DNA from: Alphaproteobacteria bacterium
GTDB taxonomy: Bacteria; Pseudomonadota; Alphaproteobacteria; Geminicoccales; Geminicoccaceae
DNA: 64,000 nt
Direction: 5' to 3'
NCBI GenBank assembly: GCA_027045875.1
Contig: JALUAG010000074.1
Span: 62,001-126,000, forward strand
Part shown: positions 29,128-37,637 of the stretch, in pieces
Layout of the letters: every line of letters starts with the position of its first letter
How positions within the stretch are numbered: the first letter of the stretch is position 1
Notes under the pieces: model-generated
Seen by the model: the letters and a program-made list of their open reading frames with translations, nothing else
What the model was told of the DNA's origin: nothing
Databases searched by the model: none
Position numbers and translations under genes: made by a program

Positions 29128-30413
29128 GACCGCCCCCAGGGAAAGCACGAAGGCGACGGCAGCGCAGCGCCCGCGGGCAGCGCCTCGGCGATCCGCAGCC
29201 CCTCGTTCCACTTGGCGGTGCGCTCGCCCCGCATCATCGCCCCCACCTTGAGCTGCGGAACCCGCCAGCCGACGGCGAGATGGACAATGGTGGCATCCTC
29301 GGTCTCGCCGGAGCGCGCCGAGACGATGGCGTTCCAGCCCAGCCGCCGGGCGGCCTCGAGAGCGGCCGCGGTCTCGCTCAGCGTCCCCGCCTGGTTGGGC
29401 TTCAGGAGCACCGTGTTGCCGGCACCGCGGGCCGCCGCCTCCCGCACACGCCCGGCCGAGCTGACCGCGAGATCGTCCGCCACCACCTGCACCCGCGGCC
29501 CGGCGGCCCGGGTGAAGGCGGCGAAGGTCGCGGCATCGTCCTCGGCCAGCGGATCCTCGATCGAGACGATCGGATAGCGCCGCAGCCAGTCGAGCAGGAG
29601 GGTGCACAACCCGTCGCCGTCCATTTCGCGCCCCTCGCGGCGCAACCGGTAGCGCCCGCCGCGGCCGAATTCGCTCGCCGCCACATCGAGGGCGATCGCC
29701 ACCTCCTCGCCGGGCACCCGGCCCGCCGCCTCGATCGCCCGCACCAGCGCCTCGAGGGCCTGCTCGTTGGTATCGAAGGCGGGCCACCAGCCGCCCTCGT
29801 CGGCGACGCCGCACAGCCGTCCCCGTTCGGCCATCGCCTCGCCGGCCCGACGGTGGATCTCGGCCGTCCAGTCGAGGGCGGTCGGATAGTCCGGCGCGCC
29901 GATCGCGATCGCCATCACGTCCTGGATATCGAGGCGCCCGCCGGCGTGCGCGCCACCGCCGAAGACCTGGATCTCCGGCAGCGGCAGCCGCAGCTCCCCG
30001 CCGCCGCCGGCGAGCCGGCGCCAGAGGGGAAGTCCGGTGGCGGCGGCCGCCGCCCGCGCCACCGCCATCGAGGTGGCGACGAGGGCATTGGCGCCGAGAC
30101 GGCTCCGGTCGGCGGTGCCGTCGAGGGCGACGAGCAGCCCGTCCACCGCCTCCTGGTCCGCGGCATCGCGCCCGACGAGTGCCGGCGCGATCTCCTCCTC
30201 GATGCCGCACAGCGCCCGCCGCACGTCGCGGCCGCCGAAGGCCGCACCGCCGTCCCGCAGGTCCACCGCCTCGCCGCTTCCGGTGGAAGCGCCGGCCGGC
30301 GCCGCCGCCCGGCCGACCGCGCCACCCGCCGTCGTCACCTCCACCTCAAGCGTGGGGCGTCCCCGCGAATCCCAGATGCGGCGGCCATGGACCCGGATGA
30401 TGCGCGTCGTCAC
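29124..30413 (-). CDS. Enolase-superfamily protein with altered active site
   Basis: A 429-aa protein clearly homologous to enolase over its full length. Kept residues are H156 (GGAHAGG), E206 (ADEGGW), metal ligands D243 (LDVAASEF), E286 (SIEDPL) and the D313/D314 pair (VADDL), and K338 (LLKPNQ). Two key sites differ: the phosphate-loop His of SHRSGE is Ala (A366 in SARSGE), and the catalytic Glu of IQEFM is Asp (D165). Glycolytic enolase keeps both, so this is unlikely to be the housekeeping enzyme. GTG start; GTGA overlaps on both sides. Confidence 0.85.
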   Translation of the reverse strand: MTTRIIRVHGRRIWDSRGRPTLEVEVTTAGGAVGRAAAPAGASTGSGEAVDLRDGGAAFGGRDVRRALCGIEEEIAPALVGRDAADQEAVDGLLVALDGTADRSRLGANALVATSMAVARAAAAATGLPLWRRLAGGGGELRLPLPEIQVFGGGAHAGGRLDIQDVMAIAIGAPDYPTALDWTAEIHRRAGEAMAERGRLCGVADEGGWWPAFDTNEQALEALVRAIEAAGRVPGEEVAIALDVAASEFGRGGRYRLRREGREMDGDGLCTLLLDWLRRYPIVSIEDPLAEDDAATFAAFTRAAGPRVQVVADDLAVSSAGRVREAAARGAGNTVLLKPNQAGTLSETAAALEAARRLGWNAIVSARSGETEDATIVHLAVGWRVPQLKVGAMMRGERTAKWNEGLRIAEALPAGAALPSPSCFPWGRS

Positions 30414-31408
30414 GCGGCGAGCTCCCTGCGCCAGAGGGCGGCGATCGCCTCCGCCCGCGCCGGCGGTTCCCGCAACAATCGGATCGCGATCCCGCGGACG
30501 AAATCCCGTTGCTCCTCGCGGTCCAGATACTCGACCGGCGACTTGCCGTCGATGCGCGCGAGCAGCAGGGCCGGCAGGAGGGCCGCGGTCCGCGCCGCCG
30601 TCTCCTCGGCGGCGATGCGGTCGAGGCCGGCCGCGTGAGCGTGGAGCAGGGCCTCGAAACAGGCGAGCAGCGGCAGGAGCCGATCCGGCCGATGGACCGC
30701 TTTCAGGAGCAGATGGTTGAGGCAGAAGGCGAGATCGAAGGCGGGATCGCCGTACCAGGCGCATTCGGCGTCGAGGAACACGGGACCGGCCGGACCGAGC
30801 AGGATGTTCTTGGGGCTGACGTCGCCGTGCACGAGCGCCCGCCGGGTGGCCGCGGTGATCTCGGCGAGGCGCAGGAGCCGGTCCGCGACCGCGGGATGCG
30901 CCCGGGCCGTGGCCTCGAGATAGGGTTCGAGGCGCAACGCGTGGAACAGCCGGTCGCTGGCGAACCGCCGGGCGATATCGGTGCGTCCCGCCGACTCGCG
31001 GTGGATGCGGGCGAGTGCGGCGCCCACCGCGGCACCGACCTCCGGGTCGATGCGGCCGGCCATGAGTTCGGCCTTCCAGAGCGGAAAGCGCGCCGGATCG
31101 AGCCAAGCCATGGCGAACAGACCGGCCTCGCGGTCCTCACCCAGGAGTTCCGGCACCGCGTCCGGCAGGATCGCCGCCACCGTCCGCATCCAGGCGGCCT
31201 CGAAGCGGTTGCGCTCGACGGGCGCCCGCCAGTCGGCGGCCACCCTGAGGCGCGGCAGCGCCCGCTTGACGCAGAACCGCCGGTCTCCGACCTCCACCCG
31301 CCGGATGTCCGAGGAGACCCCGCCGGCGAGGGGCCGGAAGCGGGCCGGCTCGCCGGGGCGGAGGAGTCCCATGCGTTCGAGGGCGGCGCGGATCTCCGCG
31401 TCAGCCAT
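30410..31408 (-). CDS. Phosphotransferase, aminoglycoside/choline kinase fold
   Basis: A 332-aa small-molecule kinase of the APH family. The catalytic loop is VHGDVSPKNIL (HGD and downstream Asn) and the metal-binding segment is FLDAECAWYGDPAFDLAF, where the usual I-D-[WF]-E is D-A-E. The N-terminal ATP lobe includes FCVKRALPRLRV with the conserved Lys. The substrate is unknown. Because the next gene is an enolase-like enzyme, a phosphorylated hydroxy acid is a reasonable product. It overlaps the upstream gene by 8 bases and the downstream gene by 4. Confidence 0.85.
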   Translation of the reverse strand: MADAEIRAALERMGLLRPGEPARFRPLAGGVSSDIRRVEVGDRRFCVKRALPRLRVAADWRAPVERNRFEAAWMRTVAAILPDAVPELLGEDREAGLFAMAWLDPARFPLWKAELMAGRIDPEVGAAVGAALARIHRESAGRTDIARRFASDRLFHALRLEPYLEATARAHPAVADRLLRLAEITAATRRALVHGDVSPKNILLGPAGPVFLDAECAWYGDPAFDLAFCLNHLLLKAVHRPDRLLPLLACFEALLHAHAAGLDRIAAEETAARTAALLPALLLARIDGKSPVEYLDREEQRDFVRGIAIRLLREPPARAEAIAALWRRELAA

Positions 31409-32147
31409 CGCCCCGCTCGAGGCGGGCTTCCAGCGCCTCGATCTGCCGTTCGACGGAAATCGGCATGATCGAGGTCACGTCCAGCTCCCGGTCCTCGAAC
31501 ACGTCGCGGTCGGGGTACCGCCGCTGCCAGTCGGCGACCACCCGGTCGCGTTCCCGCAGCAGATGGGCGATCTGCGGCTTGAACAGGGTCAGCATGGCGG
31601 TGATCCAGCGGTTGGTCGCCCAGGAGGGCCAGGCGTGGTCGATGATGAAGTGGTCGATCATGCGCACCACGTCCTCGGCCCGGTACCAGGTCTCGGCGGT
31701 GACCCAGCGATTGGTGGTGAAGAGATGGGTGGGGTAGCCCTGCGCATCCATCGAGATGGCGACGAGGTGGGAGACCGCGTCCTTGCCGAGGGGCCGCGGG
31801 GCGTCGCCCTCGTAGGGCGCCGGCCGGATGTCCCGGGGCATGCCCGCGGCCCGCAGGAAGGTGTGGAAATGGCCGTGCTCCCCCGATTCCGGGCGGTGGG
31901 CGTGATAGTAGTACTGGGCGTGGGTCTCCATGTCGTAGACGTCGCCCTTGGGATAGTGCTGGAGCTCGTAGAAGGTCCCCTGGTCCTTGAGGATCTCGCC
32001 CACCACGTTGAGCCCCACCTTGTCGAGCACGCGGAAGCACTCCCGCACCTCGTAGCCGGCCTGCAGCATCACCTCGCATTCCTCGGGCCCGAAGGCCCGG
32101 AGCAGATCGGCAATCCGGGGCTCGGTCGCCGCTTCGAGCTGGTTCAT
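31401..32147 (-). CDS. Conserved protein of unknown function (DUF6969-like)
   Basis: A 248-aa cytoplasmic protein, first gene of the operon. It is rich in His and aromatic residues: HAQYYYHAHRPESGEHGHFHTF contains five His (written here as HAQYYYHAHRPES and GEHGHFHTFLR), followed by DAVSHLVAISMDAQGYP and HLFTTNRWVTAETW. It resembles a family I recall as DUF6969; no enzymatic role is known to me. The clustered His could bind metal. A strong SD (GGAGGG, 7 bases) precedes the ATG. Its stop overlaps the kinase start. Confidence 0.7.
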   Translation of the reverse strand: MNQLEAATEPRIADLLRAFGPEECEVMLQAGYEVRECFRVLDKVGLNVVGEILKDQGTFYELQHYPKGDVYDMETHAQYYYHAHRPESGEHGHFHTFLRAAGMPRDIRPAPYEGDAPRPLGKDAVSHLVAISMDAQGYPTHLFTTNRWVTAETWYRAEDVVRMIDHFIIDHAWPSWATNRWITAMLTLFKPQIAHLLRERDRVVADWQRRYPDRDVFEDRELDVTSIMPISVERQIEALEARLERGDG

Positions 32148-32444
32148 CTACCGTCCCTCCTCGGCGGGGCGCGGCCGCCGGTCGCGGCCGCGACCGACGC
32201 GCCGGCGTCTCTCGATCACATATAGGGCCACGCACCCTCGACTGTCGCCTCCCCGCGACCCGGAACCCCCGCCTCCGCCGCCGGCTTGCCGCCGATCCTG
32301 CCGTTCAAACCTTCGTGAGCAGACGTGAGTGGCACGGGTCCGCGATCGGGGTACCATGGCGCAGGCTCGGTCGAGCGGATGGAACCGTGGGCCACGTCGG
32401 GCCGCCGTGTCGAAGCGGGTGAACAGGTTCCGGGAGGATTTCGC
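32148..32444. other. Divergent intergenic region, about 300 bases
   Basis: No gene is seen. The gap must hold divergent promoters for the enolase-like operon (minus) and the P460 gene (plus). An AT-rich CTATATGTGATC stretch near 32212-32224 (minus strand) is a possible -10 for the operon. The plus-side has a TGGCACGG near 32332 but lacks the sigma-54 -12 box. No convincing operator is visible. Confidence 0.5.
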
Positions 32445-33332
32445 ATGCGAAGATTGCGTACCACATTGCTGTCCAGCTCCGCCGTGGGACTGCTGTTCGG
32501 CGGTGGCCTGCTCGTGGGCACCACCGCACTCGGCCTCTCGGGCCCCGCCGCGGCCGCACCCGCCGTTCCGGAGACCCGCGCGCCGGCCAATCCGGCCGCG
32601 CGTCCCGCCGGCATGCTGCGCCTCGCCGCCGCCGACAATCCGTGCAACCCCTGCAATCCCTGCGCGCCCGCCATCAAGAAGAAAAAGAAGATGATGAACC
32701 CCTGCGCGGCGGCCAATCCCTGTGCACCGGTCAATCCCTGTGCCGCGGCCAACCCGTGTGCGGTCGCCAACCCCTGTGCACCGGCGAACCCCTGTGCGGC
32801 CGCCAATCCCTGCGCGCCCGCCAGCCCCTGCGCCGCCGCCCAGCCGGGCGAGCTGAGCGAGGCCAAGGCGCGGGAGATCTACGAGGGGCTGATGGCAAAG
32901 ATGCGGGAGGCCTACGGTGCCTCCGGGGATCCGGTGGCCACCGAATACCAAGGCTGGCCACGCTTTTCGACCGCGCCCTACCAGTCGGCCACCCACGGCA
33001 ACCGCTACGTGCAGAACTACGCCGATCCCAAGGCCGCCGGTGCCTACGGCAAGTACGAGGAGGTCGGGCGGGTTCCCGCGGGCGGCATCGTCGCCAAGGA
33101 CAGCTTCGTCGTCAAACCGGACGGTTCGGTGGCCCTCGGGCCGCTGTTCGTGATGGAGAAGCTGGCGGCGGGCAGCAGCCCGGACACGGACGACTGGAAG
33201 TACACGCTGATCATGCCCAACGGGCAGACCATGGGCGGCGACCAGACCCAGTTCTGCGCGCAGTGCCACAAGCTCGCCGCCGAGACCGACAGTCTCTACT
33301 TCCTTCCGGAGGAGTTCCGCGTCTCCCCCTGA
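32445..33332 (+). CDS. Secreted P460-type c-heme protein with NPC repeats
   Basis: A 295-aa exported protein. A signal peptide covers about 1-38. Residues 65-132 are a Cys-Pro repeat tract: three NPC units, a KKKKK patch, then eight hexapeptides of the form [NS]PCAxx. Residues 136-295 are a cytochrome P460-like domain with [20 protein letters not shown] and [12 protein letters not shown], and a single c-heme site CAQCH at 271-275. P460 proteins oxidise hydroxylamine or detoxify small nitrogen compounds; many homologues are uncharacterised. The ATG has GGGAGGA 6 bases upstream. Confidence 0.85.
   Translation: MRRLRTTLLSSSAVGLLFGGGLLVGTTALGLSGPAAAAPAVPETRAPANPAARPAGMLRLAAADNPCNPCNPCAPAIKKKKKMMNPCAAANPCAPVNPCAAANPCAVANPCAPANPCAAANPCAPASPCAAAQPGELSEAKAREIYEGLMAKMREAYGASGDPVATEYQGWPRFSTAPYQSATHGNRYVQNYADPKAAGAYGKYEEVGRVPAGGIVAKDSFVVKPDGSVALGPLFVMEKLAAGSSPDTDDWKYTLIMPNGQTMGGDQTQFCAQCHKLAAETDSLYFLPEEFRVSP
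32637..32840 (+). repeat. Coding tandem repeat: 11 Pro-Cys units
   Basis: Within the P460-like gene, residues 65-132 contain ten NPC and one SPC motif. From residue 85 the spacing is exactly six residues (18 bases) for eight units, alternating AA- and AP-type spacers. The array is interrupted at 74-84 by [13 protein letters not shown] copies are similar but not identical, so length variation by slippage is possible. Confidence 0.95.
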
Positions 33333-33356
33333 TCCCGGGAGCCGGGCCATCGCGAC

Positions 33357-33386
33357 CGGCGGGCGGGCCTCCGGGCCCGCCCGTCG
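33357..33386. terminator. Strong hairpin between convergent genes
   Basis: A stem of 13 pairs (one G-U) around a 4-base loop, with core gggcgggcc / ggcccgccc, lies between the P460 gene (plus) and ltaE (minus). There is no T-run on either side. Its position suggests a bidirectional terminator or mRNA 3'-end stabiliser for both genes. Confidence 0.6.
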
Positions 33387-33390
33387 CCCT

Positions 33391-34428
33391 TCAGGAAGAC
33401 AGGACCTCGCGGAAGACGGTGATCGCACGGTCCACCGCCGTCCGCGAAACGTCGAGATGGGTGACGAGGCGCACGGTATCGACACCGATCGCCAGCACCC
33501 GCACGCCGCGCGCTTCGCAGGCCTCCCCGAACTTCGCCGCCGCCATGCCGCGGAGGCGGAAGTAGAGGATGTTGGTCTCGACCGAGGCGGGATCGATGGA
33601 GACCCCCGGCAGCTCCGCCAGCGCCGCGGCCAGGATCCGCGCGTGCGCATGGTCCTCGGCGAGGCGCCCACGGTTGTGGTCGAGGGCGTGGAGCGCGGCG
33701 GCGGCGAGCACGCCCGCCTGGCGCATGCCACCGCCGAACATGCCGCGGAAGCGGCGGGCACGGTCGATGAAGGCGCGATCGCCGGCCAGCAGCGATCCCA
33801 CCGGCGCCCCGAGCCCCTTGGAAAAGCACACCGCTACGCTGTCGCAGTAGTCGGCATAGGCCCGCTCCGGCACCCCGGCCGCCACCGCCGCGTTCCACAG
33901 TCGCGCGCCGTCGCAGTGGACCCGAAGGCCGTGGCGGCGGGCCTCCCGCACGGTGGCGGCGAACTGCGGCAGCGGCCAGACGCTGCCGCCGCCGGCGTTG
34001 TGGGTGTTCTCGAGACAGAGCAGCCGTGTGGGCGGGAACAGCCCGGCCGGCATGCCCGGCAGCGGTCCGTGGACGAGGCCCCGCACCGCCTCGCCGTCGA
34101 AGACGCCGCGCTCGCTGTGCACGAGACGCGGCATGACCCCCGACAGTGCGGTGGGCGCCGCCCGCTCGTAGAGCAGGATGTGCGAGCGGGCGTCGGCGAC
34201 GATCTCGTCGCCGGGTTCGGTATGGGTGCGGATGGCGATCTGGTTGGCCATGGTGCCGGAAGGCACGAACAGCCCCGCCTCCTTGCCGAGGAGCTCGGCC
34301 GTCCGTTCCTCGAGGGCGCGCACCGTCGGATCCTCGCCGTAGACGTCGTCGCCCACCTCCGCGGCGGCCATCGCCGCCCGCATCTCGGGACCGGGCCTGG
34401 TCACCGTGTCGCTGCGCAGATCGATCAT
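33391..34428 (-). CDS. ltaE: Low-specificity L-threonine aldolase
   Basis: PLP enzyme that cleaves L-threonine and L-allo-threonine to glycine and acetaldehyde. The 345-aa product has the family N-terminus [12 protein letters not shown], the PLP-stacking H83 (RSH), D173 ([10 protein letters not shown]) and the PLP lysine K204 ([12 protein letters not shown]). It lies 26 bases downstream of the asmA stop on the same strand, but an operon link is uncertain. It converges with the P460 gene across a strong hairpin. Confidence 0.96.
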   Translation of the reverse strand: MIDLRSDTVTRPGPEMRAAMAAAEVGDDVYGEDPTVRALEERTAELLGKEAGLFVPSGTMANQIAIRTHTEPGDEIVADARSHILLYERAAPTALSGVMPRLVHSERGVFDGEAVRGLVHGPLPGMPAGLFPPTRLLCLENTHNAGGGSVWPLPQFAATVREARRHGLRVHCDGARLWNAAVAAGVPERAYADYCDSVAVCFSKGLGAPVGSLLAGDRAFIDRARRFRGMFGGGMRQAGVLAAAALHALDHNRGRLAEDHAHARILAAALAELPGVSIDPASVETNILYFRLRGMAAAKFGEACEARGVRVLAIGVDTVRLVTHLDVSRTAVDRAITVFREVLSS

Positions 34429-34454
34429 GCCTCCCCCCGGCTCCGACCGCCGCC

Positions 34455-36575
34455 TCAGCGGCCGAGGAGTCCCTCGAACAGCTTGCGCGCCGGTGCGAGC
34501 GGCGTCGCCGGCGCCCCGCCTTCGGATCCCGCCGGCGCCGGCGGCTGCTCGCCCCCACCGCCACCGAGCACGTCGCCCACGAGCCCGCCGACGCCTTCGA
34601 CGGCGCCGCCGACCGTCCCGCCGACGGCCTCGCCGAGATCCACGCCGAGCTTGCCCAGCATCGCCGGATCGGCCCTGAGCTCACCCACGAGCTCGCCGAC
34701 CCGGGCGGGATCGGCGATCGCCTCGGTCAGCGTGCCGCCGATGTCGAACCGCCACTCGACCGCGTCCCAGGGCCCGGAGAGCACGATCGGCACCCCCGCC
34801 TTCAGTACCGGTTCGCGGCTCGCCCCCTGCCCTTCGAGGGTGGCGGCGAGAGCCGGGCGGATGCGGTAGTCGAGGGTGCGCTGGGGGAGGTTCACCGTGC
34901 CCTCGCCGTCGAGTCGCAGGAGCGGCGCCTTGAGCAGCAGATCGCGGTTCTCCACGATCCCGTCGGTGACGGTGAAGCTGCCTCCGAGCTCCGCGAAATC
35001 GGTCCTCGGCGGCGCGTTCCCGCCTTCCTTGCTGAGGGTCATCACCTGCCGCACCATGGCGGCGATGTTCACACCGACGATGGCGCCGTCGCGCATCGTC
35101 ACCCGACCCTGGCCGCCGAGCGCCGCCACCATCTCGCGGACCGAGGAGCCCCGCGTGCGGAGGTCGAGGTCGAGCTCGCCCCGGCCCTCGAGCTTCTCGA
35201 ACCCGGCCGTCGCCGCGAGGAGCGGCCGCATCTCGAGGCCGCTGGCGCGCCCCGCGAGTCGCAGCTCGTGCGGCGTACCGGCGGTGAGATCGAGCTCCAG
35301 CGTCGCCTCGCCGCCGTAGGCCGCGAGCTCCACCACCTCGAGCCCGGCGGCGGCGCCCTCGACGGCCAGGCGCACGCGCCCCTTGCCGAGTTCGACGCCG
35401 CGCGCGGCGAGGCTCTCGAACGCGAGGTCGAGGTCGGCGTCGAGCGGCAGCGGAAGCGGCAGCACGAGCGGATCCTCCGGCCAGCCCTCCGCCTGCGCCG
35501 GCGCTTCGGGAGCGGCCTCTTCCTCGCCCCCTTTCCCGGCCTCGGCCGCGGGCGGCAGATAGGAATCGAGCGCCAGCGGGCCGAACGCGAGTTCGGCCGA
35601 CAGCCGGGGGCGGGCGTCGAGTCCGGTGACGCCGATCCGTCCGGTGGCCGTGATGTCGTCGAGGGCGAGCTCGATCTCCTGCAGCGCCGCCGCCCGGGGA
35701 CTCGCGTTGAGAACGGCGGTCAGCGCCAGCTCGCGCAGCGCTCCCTCCGCCGTCGCCGGGGCGAGGCCGAACCGGTCGAGGGTGCCGCGCAGGTCCGAGA
35801 CGGCGATGTCGAGATTGCCGGCGATCTCGGGGGTCCGGCCGTCGACGGTGCCGGCGAAGGCCAGCGCCCCCTCCGGCAGTTCGAGGCGCGCCCGCAGCTC
35901 GCCGCGGCCGCCGGTGGCCAGCTCCCGGGGCGAAGCGAGCTCGCCCGACAGGCGCAGCGGGGCGCCGTCGAGATCGAGGCCGCCTTCGACCGACAGCCGG
36001 CGCGCGACCGGATCCTCGACCGCGGTCAGGGTGATGTCGTCGAGGCTGCGCTCGGTTCCCGCGGCCCGGTCCAGATACCGGAGCCGCCCTTCCAGGATGC
36101 GCAGTTCGCGGATCTCCGGGAGCCCGCCCGAGTCGTCACCCGTGTCCCCGTTCCGCCCGGCGGTGGACGATGCCCCCTCGGCACCGGCGCCGCCGAACCG
36201 CCAGTTGACGCGACCGTCGGCACCCCGGACGAGCAGGATCTCCGGTCGCTCGAGGACGAAGCGCAGGACCACGAGCCGGCCGGAGAGCAGTCCCCAACCG
36301 TCGACGTCCATCTCGAGGCGGGCGATCCGCGCCATTTCCTCCTCGCCGGTCCAGTCGGCGTCGGCGAGCCGGATGTCGCTCGCCTCCACCGCCAGAGGCG
36401 GCCAGCGGCGGACCGCGAAATCGCCGCCGATGACGAGTTCGCGCCCGAGGGCGTCGCTCGCCATGGCCTCGATGCGGCTCTTGATGAAGCTGTCGGGAAC
36501 CGCGAGGAACAGGCCCACGGCGGCCAGCAGAACGACCAGCAGCAGCCCGAAAACGACGGCGAATATGCGGCGCAT
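34455..36575 (-). CDS. AsmA family protein
   Basis: A 706-aa inner-membrane-anchored periplasmic protein of the AsmA family, which is linked to phospholipid transport to the outer membrane. One N-terminal membrane helix ([19 protein letters not shown]) is followed by the AsmA core beginning [20 protein letters not shown]. The rest is long repeating beta structure, and the C-terminal part has the conserved [18 protein letters not shown]. The tail after about residue 650 is Gly/Pro-rich and low-complexity. It is divergent from the chorismate mutase gene. Confidence 0.92.
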   Translation of the reverse strand: MRRIFAVVFGLLLVVLLAAVGLFLAVPDSFIKSRIEAMASDALGRELVIGGDFAVRRWPPLAVEASDIRLADADWTGEEEMARIARLEMDVDGWGLLSGRLVVLRFVLERPEILLVRGADGRVNWRFGGAGAEGASSTAGRNGDTGDDSGGLPEIRELRILEGRLRYLDRAAGTERSLDDITLTAVEDPVARRLSVEGGLDLDGAPLRLSGELASPRELATGGRGELRARLELPEGALAFAGTVDGRTPEIAGNLDIAVSDLRGTLDRFGLAPATAEGALRELALTAVLNASPRAAALQEIELALDDITATGRIGVTGLDARPRLSAELAFGPLALDSYLPPAAEAGKGGEEEAAPEAPAQAEGWPEDPLVLPLPLPLDADLDLAFESLAARGVELGKGRVRLAVEGAAAGLEVVELAAYGGEATLELDLTAGTPHELRLAGRASGLEMRPLLAATAGFEKLEGRGELDLDLRTRGSSVREMVAALGGQGRVTMRDGAIVGVNIAAMVRQVMTLSKEGGNAPPRTDFAELGGSFTVTDGIVENRDLLLKAPLLRLDGEGTVNLPQRTLDYRIRPALAATLEGQGASREPVLKAGVPIVLSGPWDAVEWRFDIGGTLTEAIADPARVGELVGELRADPAMLGKLGVDLGEAVGGTVGGAVEGVGGLVGDVLGGGGGEQPPAPAGSEGGAPATPLAPARKLFEGLLGR

Positions 36576-36754
36576 GAGATCCCTTTCCCGATCCGGTGAG
36601 GCGAAGGCGATGACGGGCGCGGAGTATCGTACAGGAAGGCGCCGTTTCCAACCGCATTCCGCGTCTCCCCGGGTGCCGGGCGCGGCGGCCGGCTTTACCT
36701 GCCGCGGGACGGCGTGATAGGTGGCCGCGGCGTCGGGGAACGTTCGGGGGACAC

Positions 36755-37609
36755 GTGGAGGAAACCACCCGGCTCGCCGGGTTACGGGCGAAGATCGACG
36801 AGATCGACGACCGGCTGCTCGACCTCATGGTCGCGCGCATGGAGACGGTCGCCCGCATCGCCGCCCACAAGGGCGATCGGGAGAAGAACCGTCTCGCCCT
36901 GCGGCCCGCCCGCGAGGCCGCCATTCTCCGGCGCCTGGTAGGGCGGGCGGGGGAACGCTTTCCGCACGACACCCTCGTACGTCTGTGGCGCGAGCTGTTC
37001 GCCGCCGCCACCCGCCTCCAGACGCCCTTCTCCCTCGCCCTCTGCCACGGACCGGAGGATCTGCGGCTGGTGGCCCGCGATCACTTCGGGGCCGTCACGC
37101 CGGTGCTCGACGCTACCAGCCCCGCGCACGCCCTGCGCCTCCTCGACGAGGGGCGGGCCCAGCTCGCGCTGCTGCCGCTGCCGGGGCCGGAGGACCGCTG
37201 GTGGATCGACCTCGCCGCCGCCGAGCCCGAGCGCTTCCGGGTGCTCGCCCGGCTGCCCTTCGTGCGCCTCGCCGGCGTGGCGGCGGACAGCAGCGCCCTG
37301 CTGGTCGGCGATCTGCCGCTCCAGGCGAGCGGCGAGGACCGCAGCCTGCTGGTGCTGCGGACGCGCGAGGATCTGAGCCGCTCGCGCCTCCGGGCGCTGT
37401 TGAAGGAGCCGGGCCTCGATCCCATCTGGCTCGCCGTCGCCTACGAACGGGAGCAGGGCGCGACGGTCCATCTCGTCGAGATCGCGGGGTTCCACGACCG
37501 TCACAGCGGCGCCGTCCACGGCGCACTGGCCGGCTCCCGCGAGCAGCTGATCGGCCTGTCCGTCATCGGCGCCTATCCCCGTCCCCTCGCCGCGGACGAC
37601 GGGGACTGA
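36755..37609 (+). CDS. Chorismate mutase (AroQ) fused to a degenerate prephenate dehydratase-like region
   Basis: Converts chorismate to prephenate for phenylalanine/tyrosine synthesis. Residues 1-90 are an AroQ domain with IDEIDDRLLDLMVARM, K39 (AAHKGD) and RPAREAAIL, so the active site looks intact. Residues 91-284 resemble a prephenate dehydratase/ACT arrangement and end in the ACT-like IGAYPRPL, but the catalytic T-R-F motif of dehydratase is not visible. The start is GTG (GGGGGA upstream). It precedes hisC by 28 bases and forms an aromatic-synthesis operon with it and the dehydrogenase. Confidence 0.85.
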   Translation: MEETTRLAGLRAKIDEIDDRLLDLMVARMETVARIAAHKGDREKNRLALRPAREAAILRRLVGRAGERFPHDTLVRLWRELFAAATRLQTPFSLALCHGPEDLRLVARDHFGAVTPVLDATSPAHALRLLDEGRAQLALLPLPGPEDRWWIDLAAAEPERFRVLARLPFVRLAGVAADSSALLVGDLPLQASGEDRSLLVLRTREDLSRSRLRALLKEPGLDPIWLAVAYEREQGATVHLVEIAGFHDRHSGAVHGALAGSREQLIGLSVIGAYPRPLAADDGD

Positions 37610-37637
37610 ACGGACCGATGCTTTCGGAGAACCGACG

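Noticed and set aside
29124-30413. Housekeeping enolase (eno)
   Set aside because: The loss of the SHRSGE histidine and the Glu to Asp change, plus the operon context away from pyrG or glycolytic genes, make a glycolytic role unlikely.
32330-32350. Sigma-54 promoter before the P460 gene
   Set aside because: TGGCACGG is present, but there is no TTGC-like -12 element at the required spacing.
32637-32840. Possible CRISPR-like or non-coding tandem repeat
   Set aside because: The 18-base period keeps the reading frame and encodes the PCAxx hexapeptide of the P460 protein; units are too short and abut without spacers.
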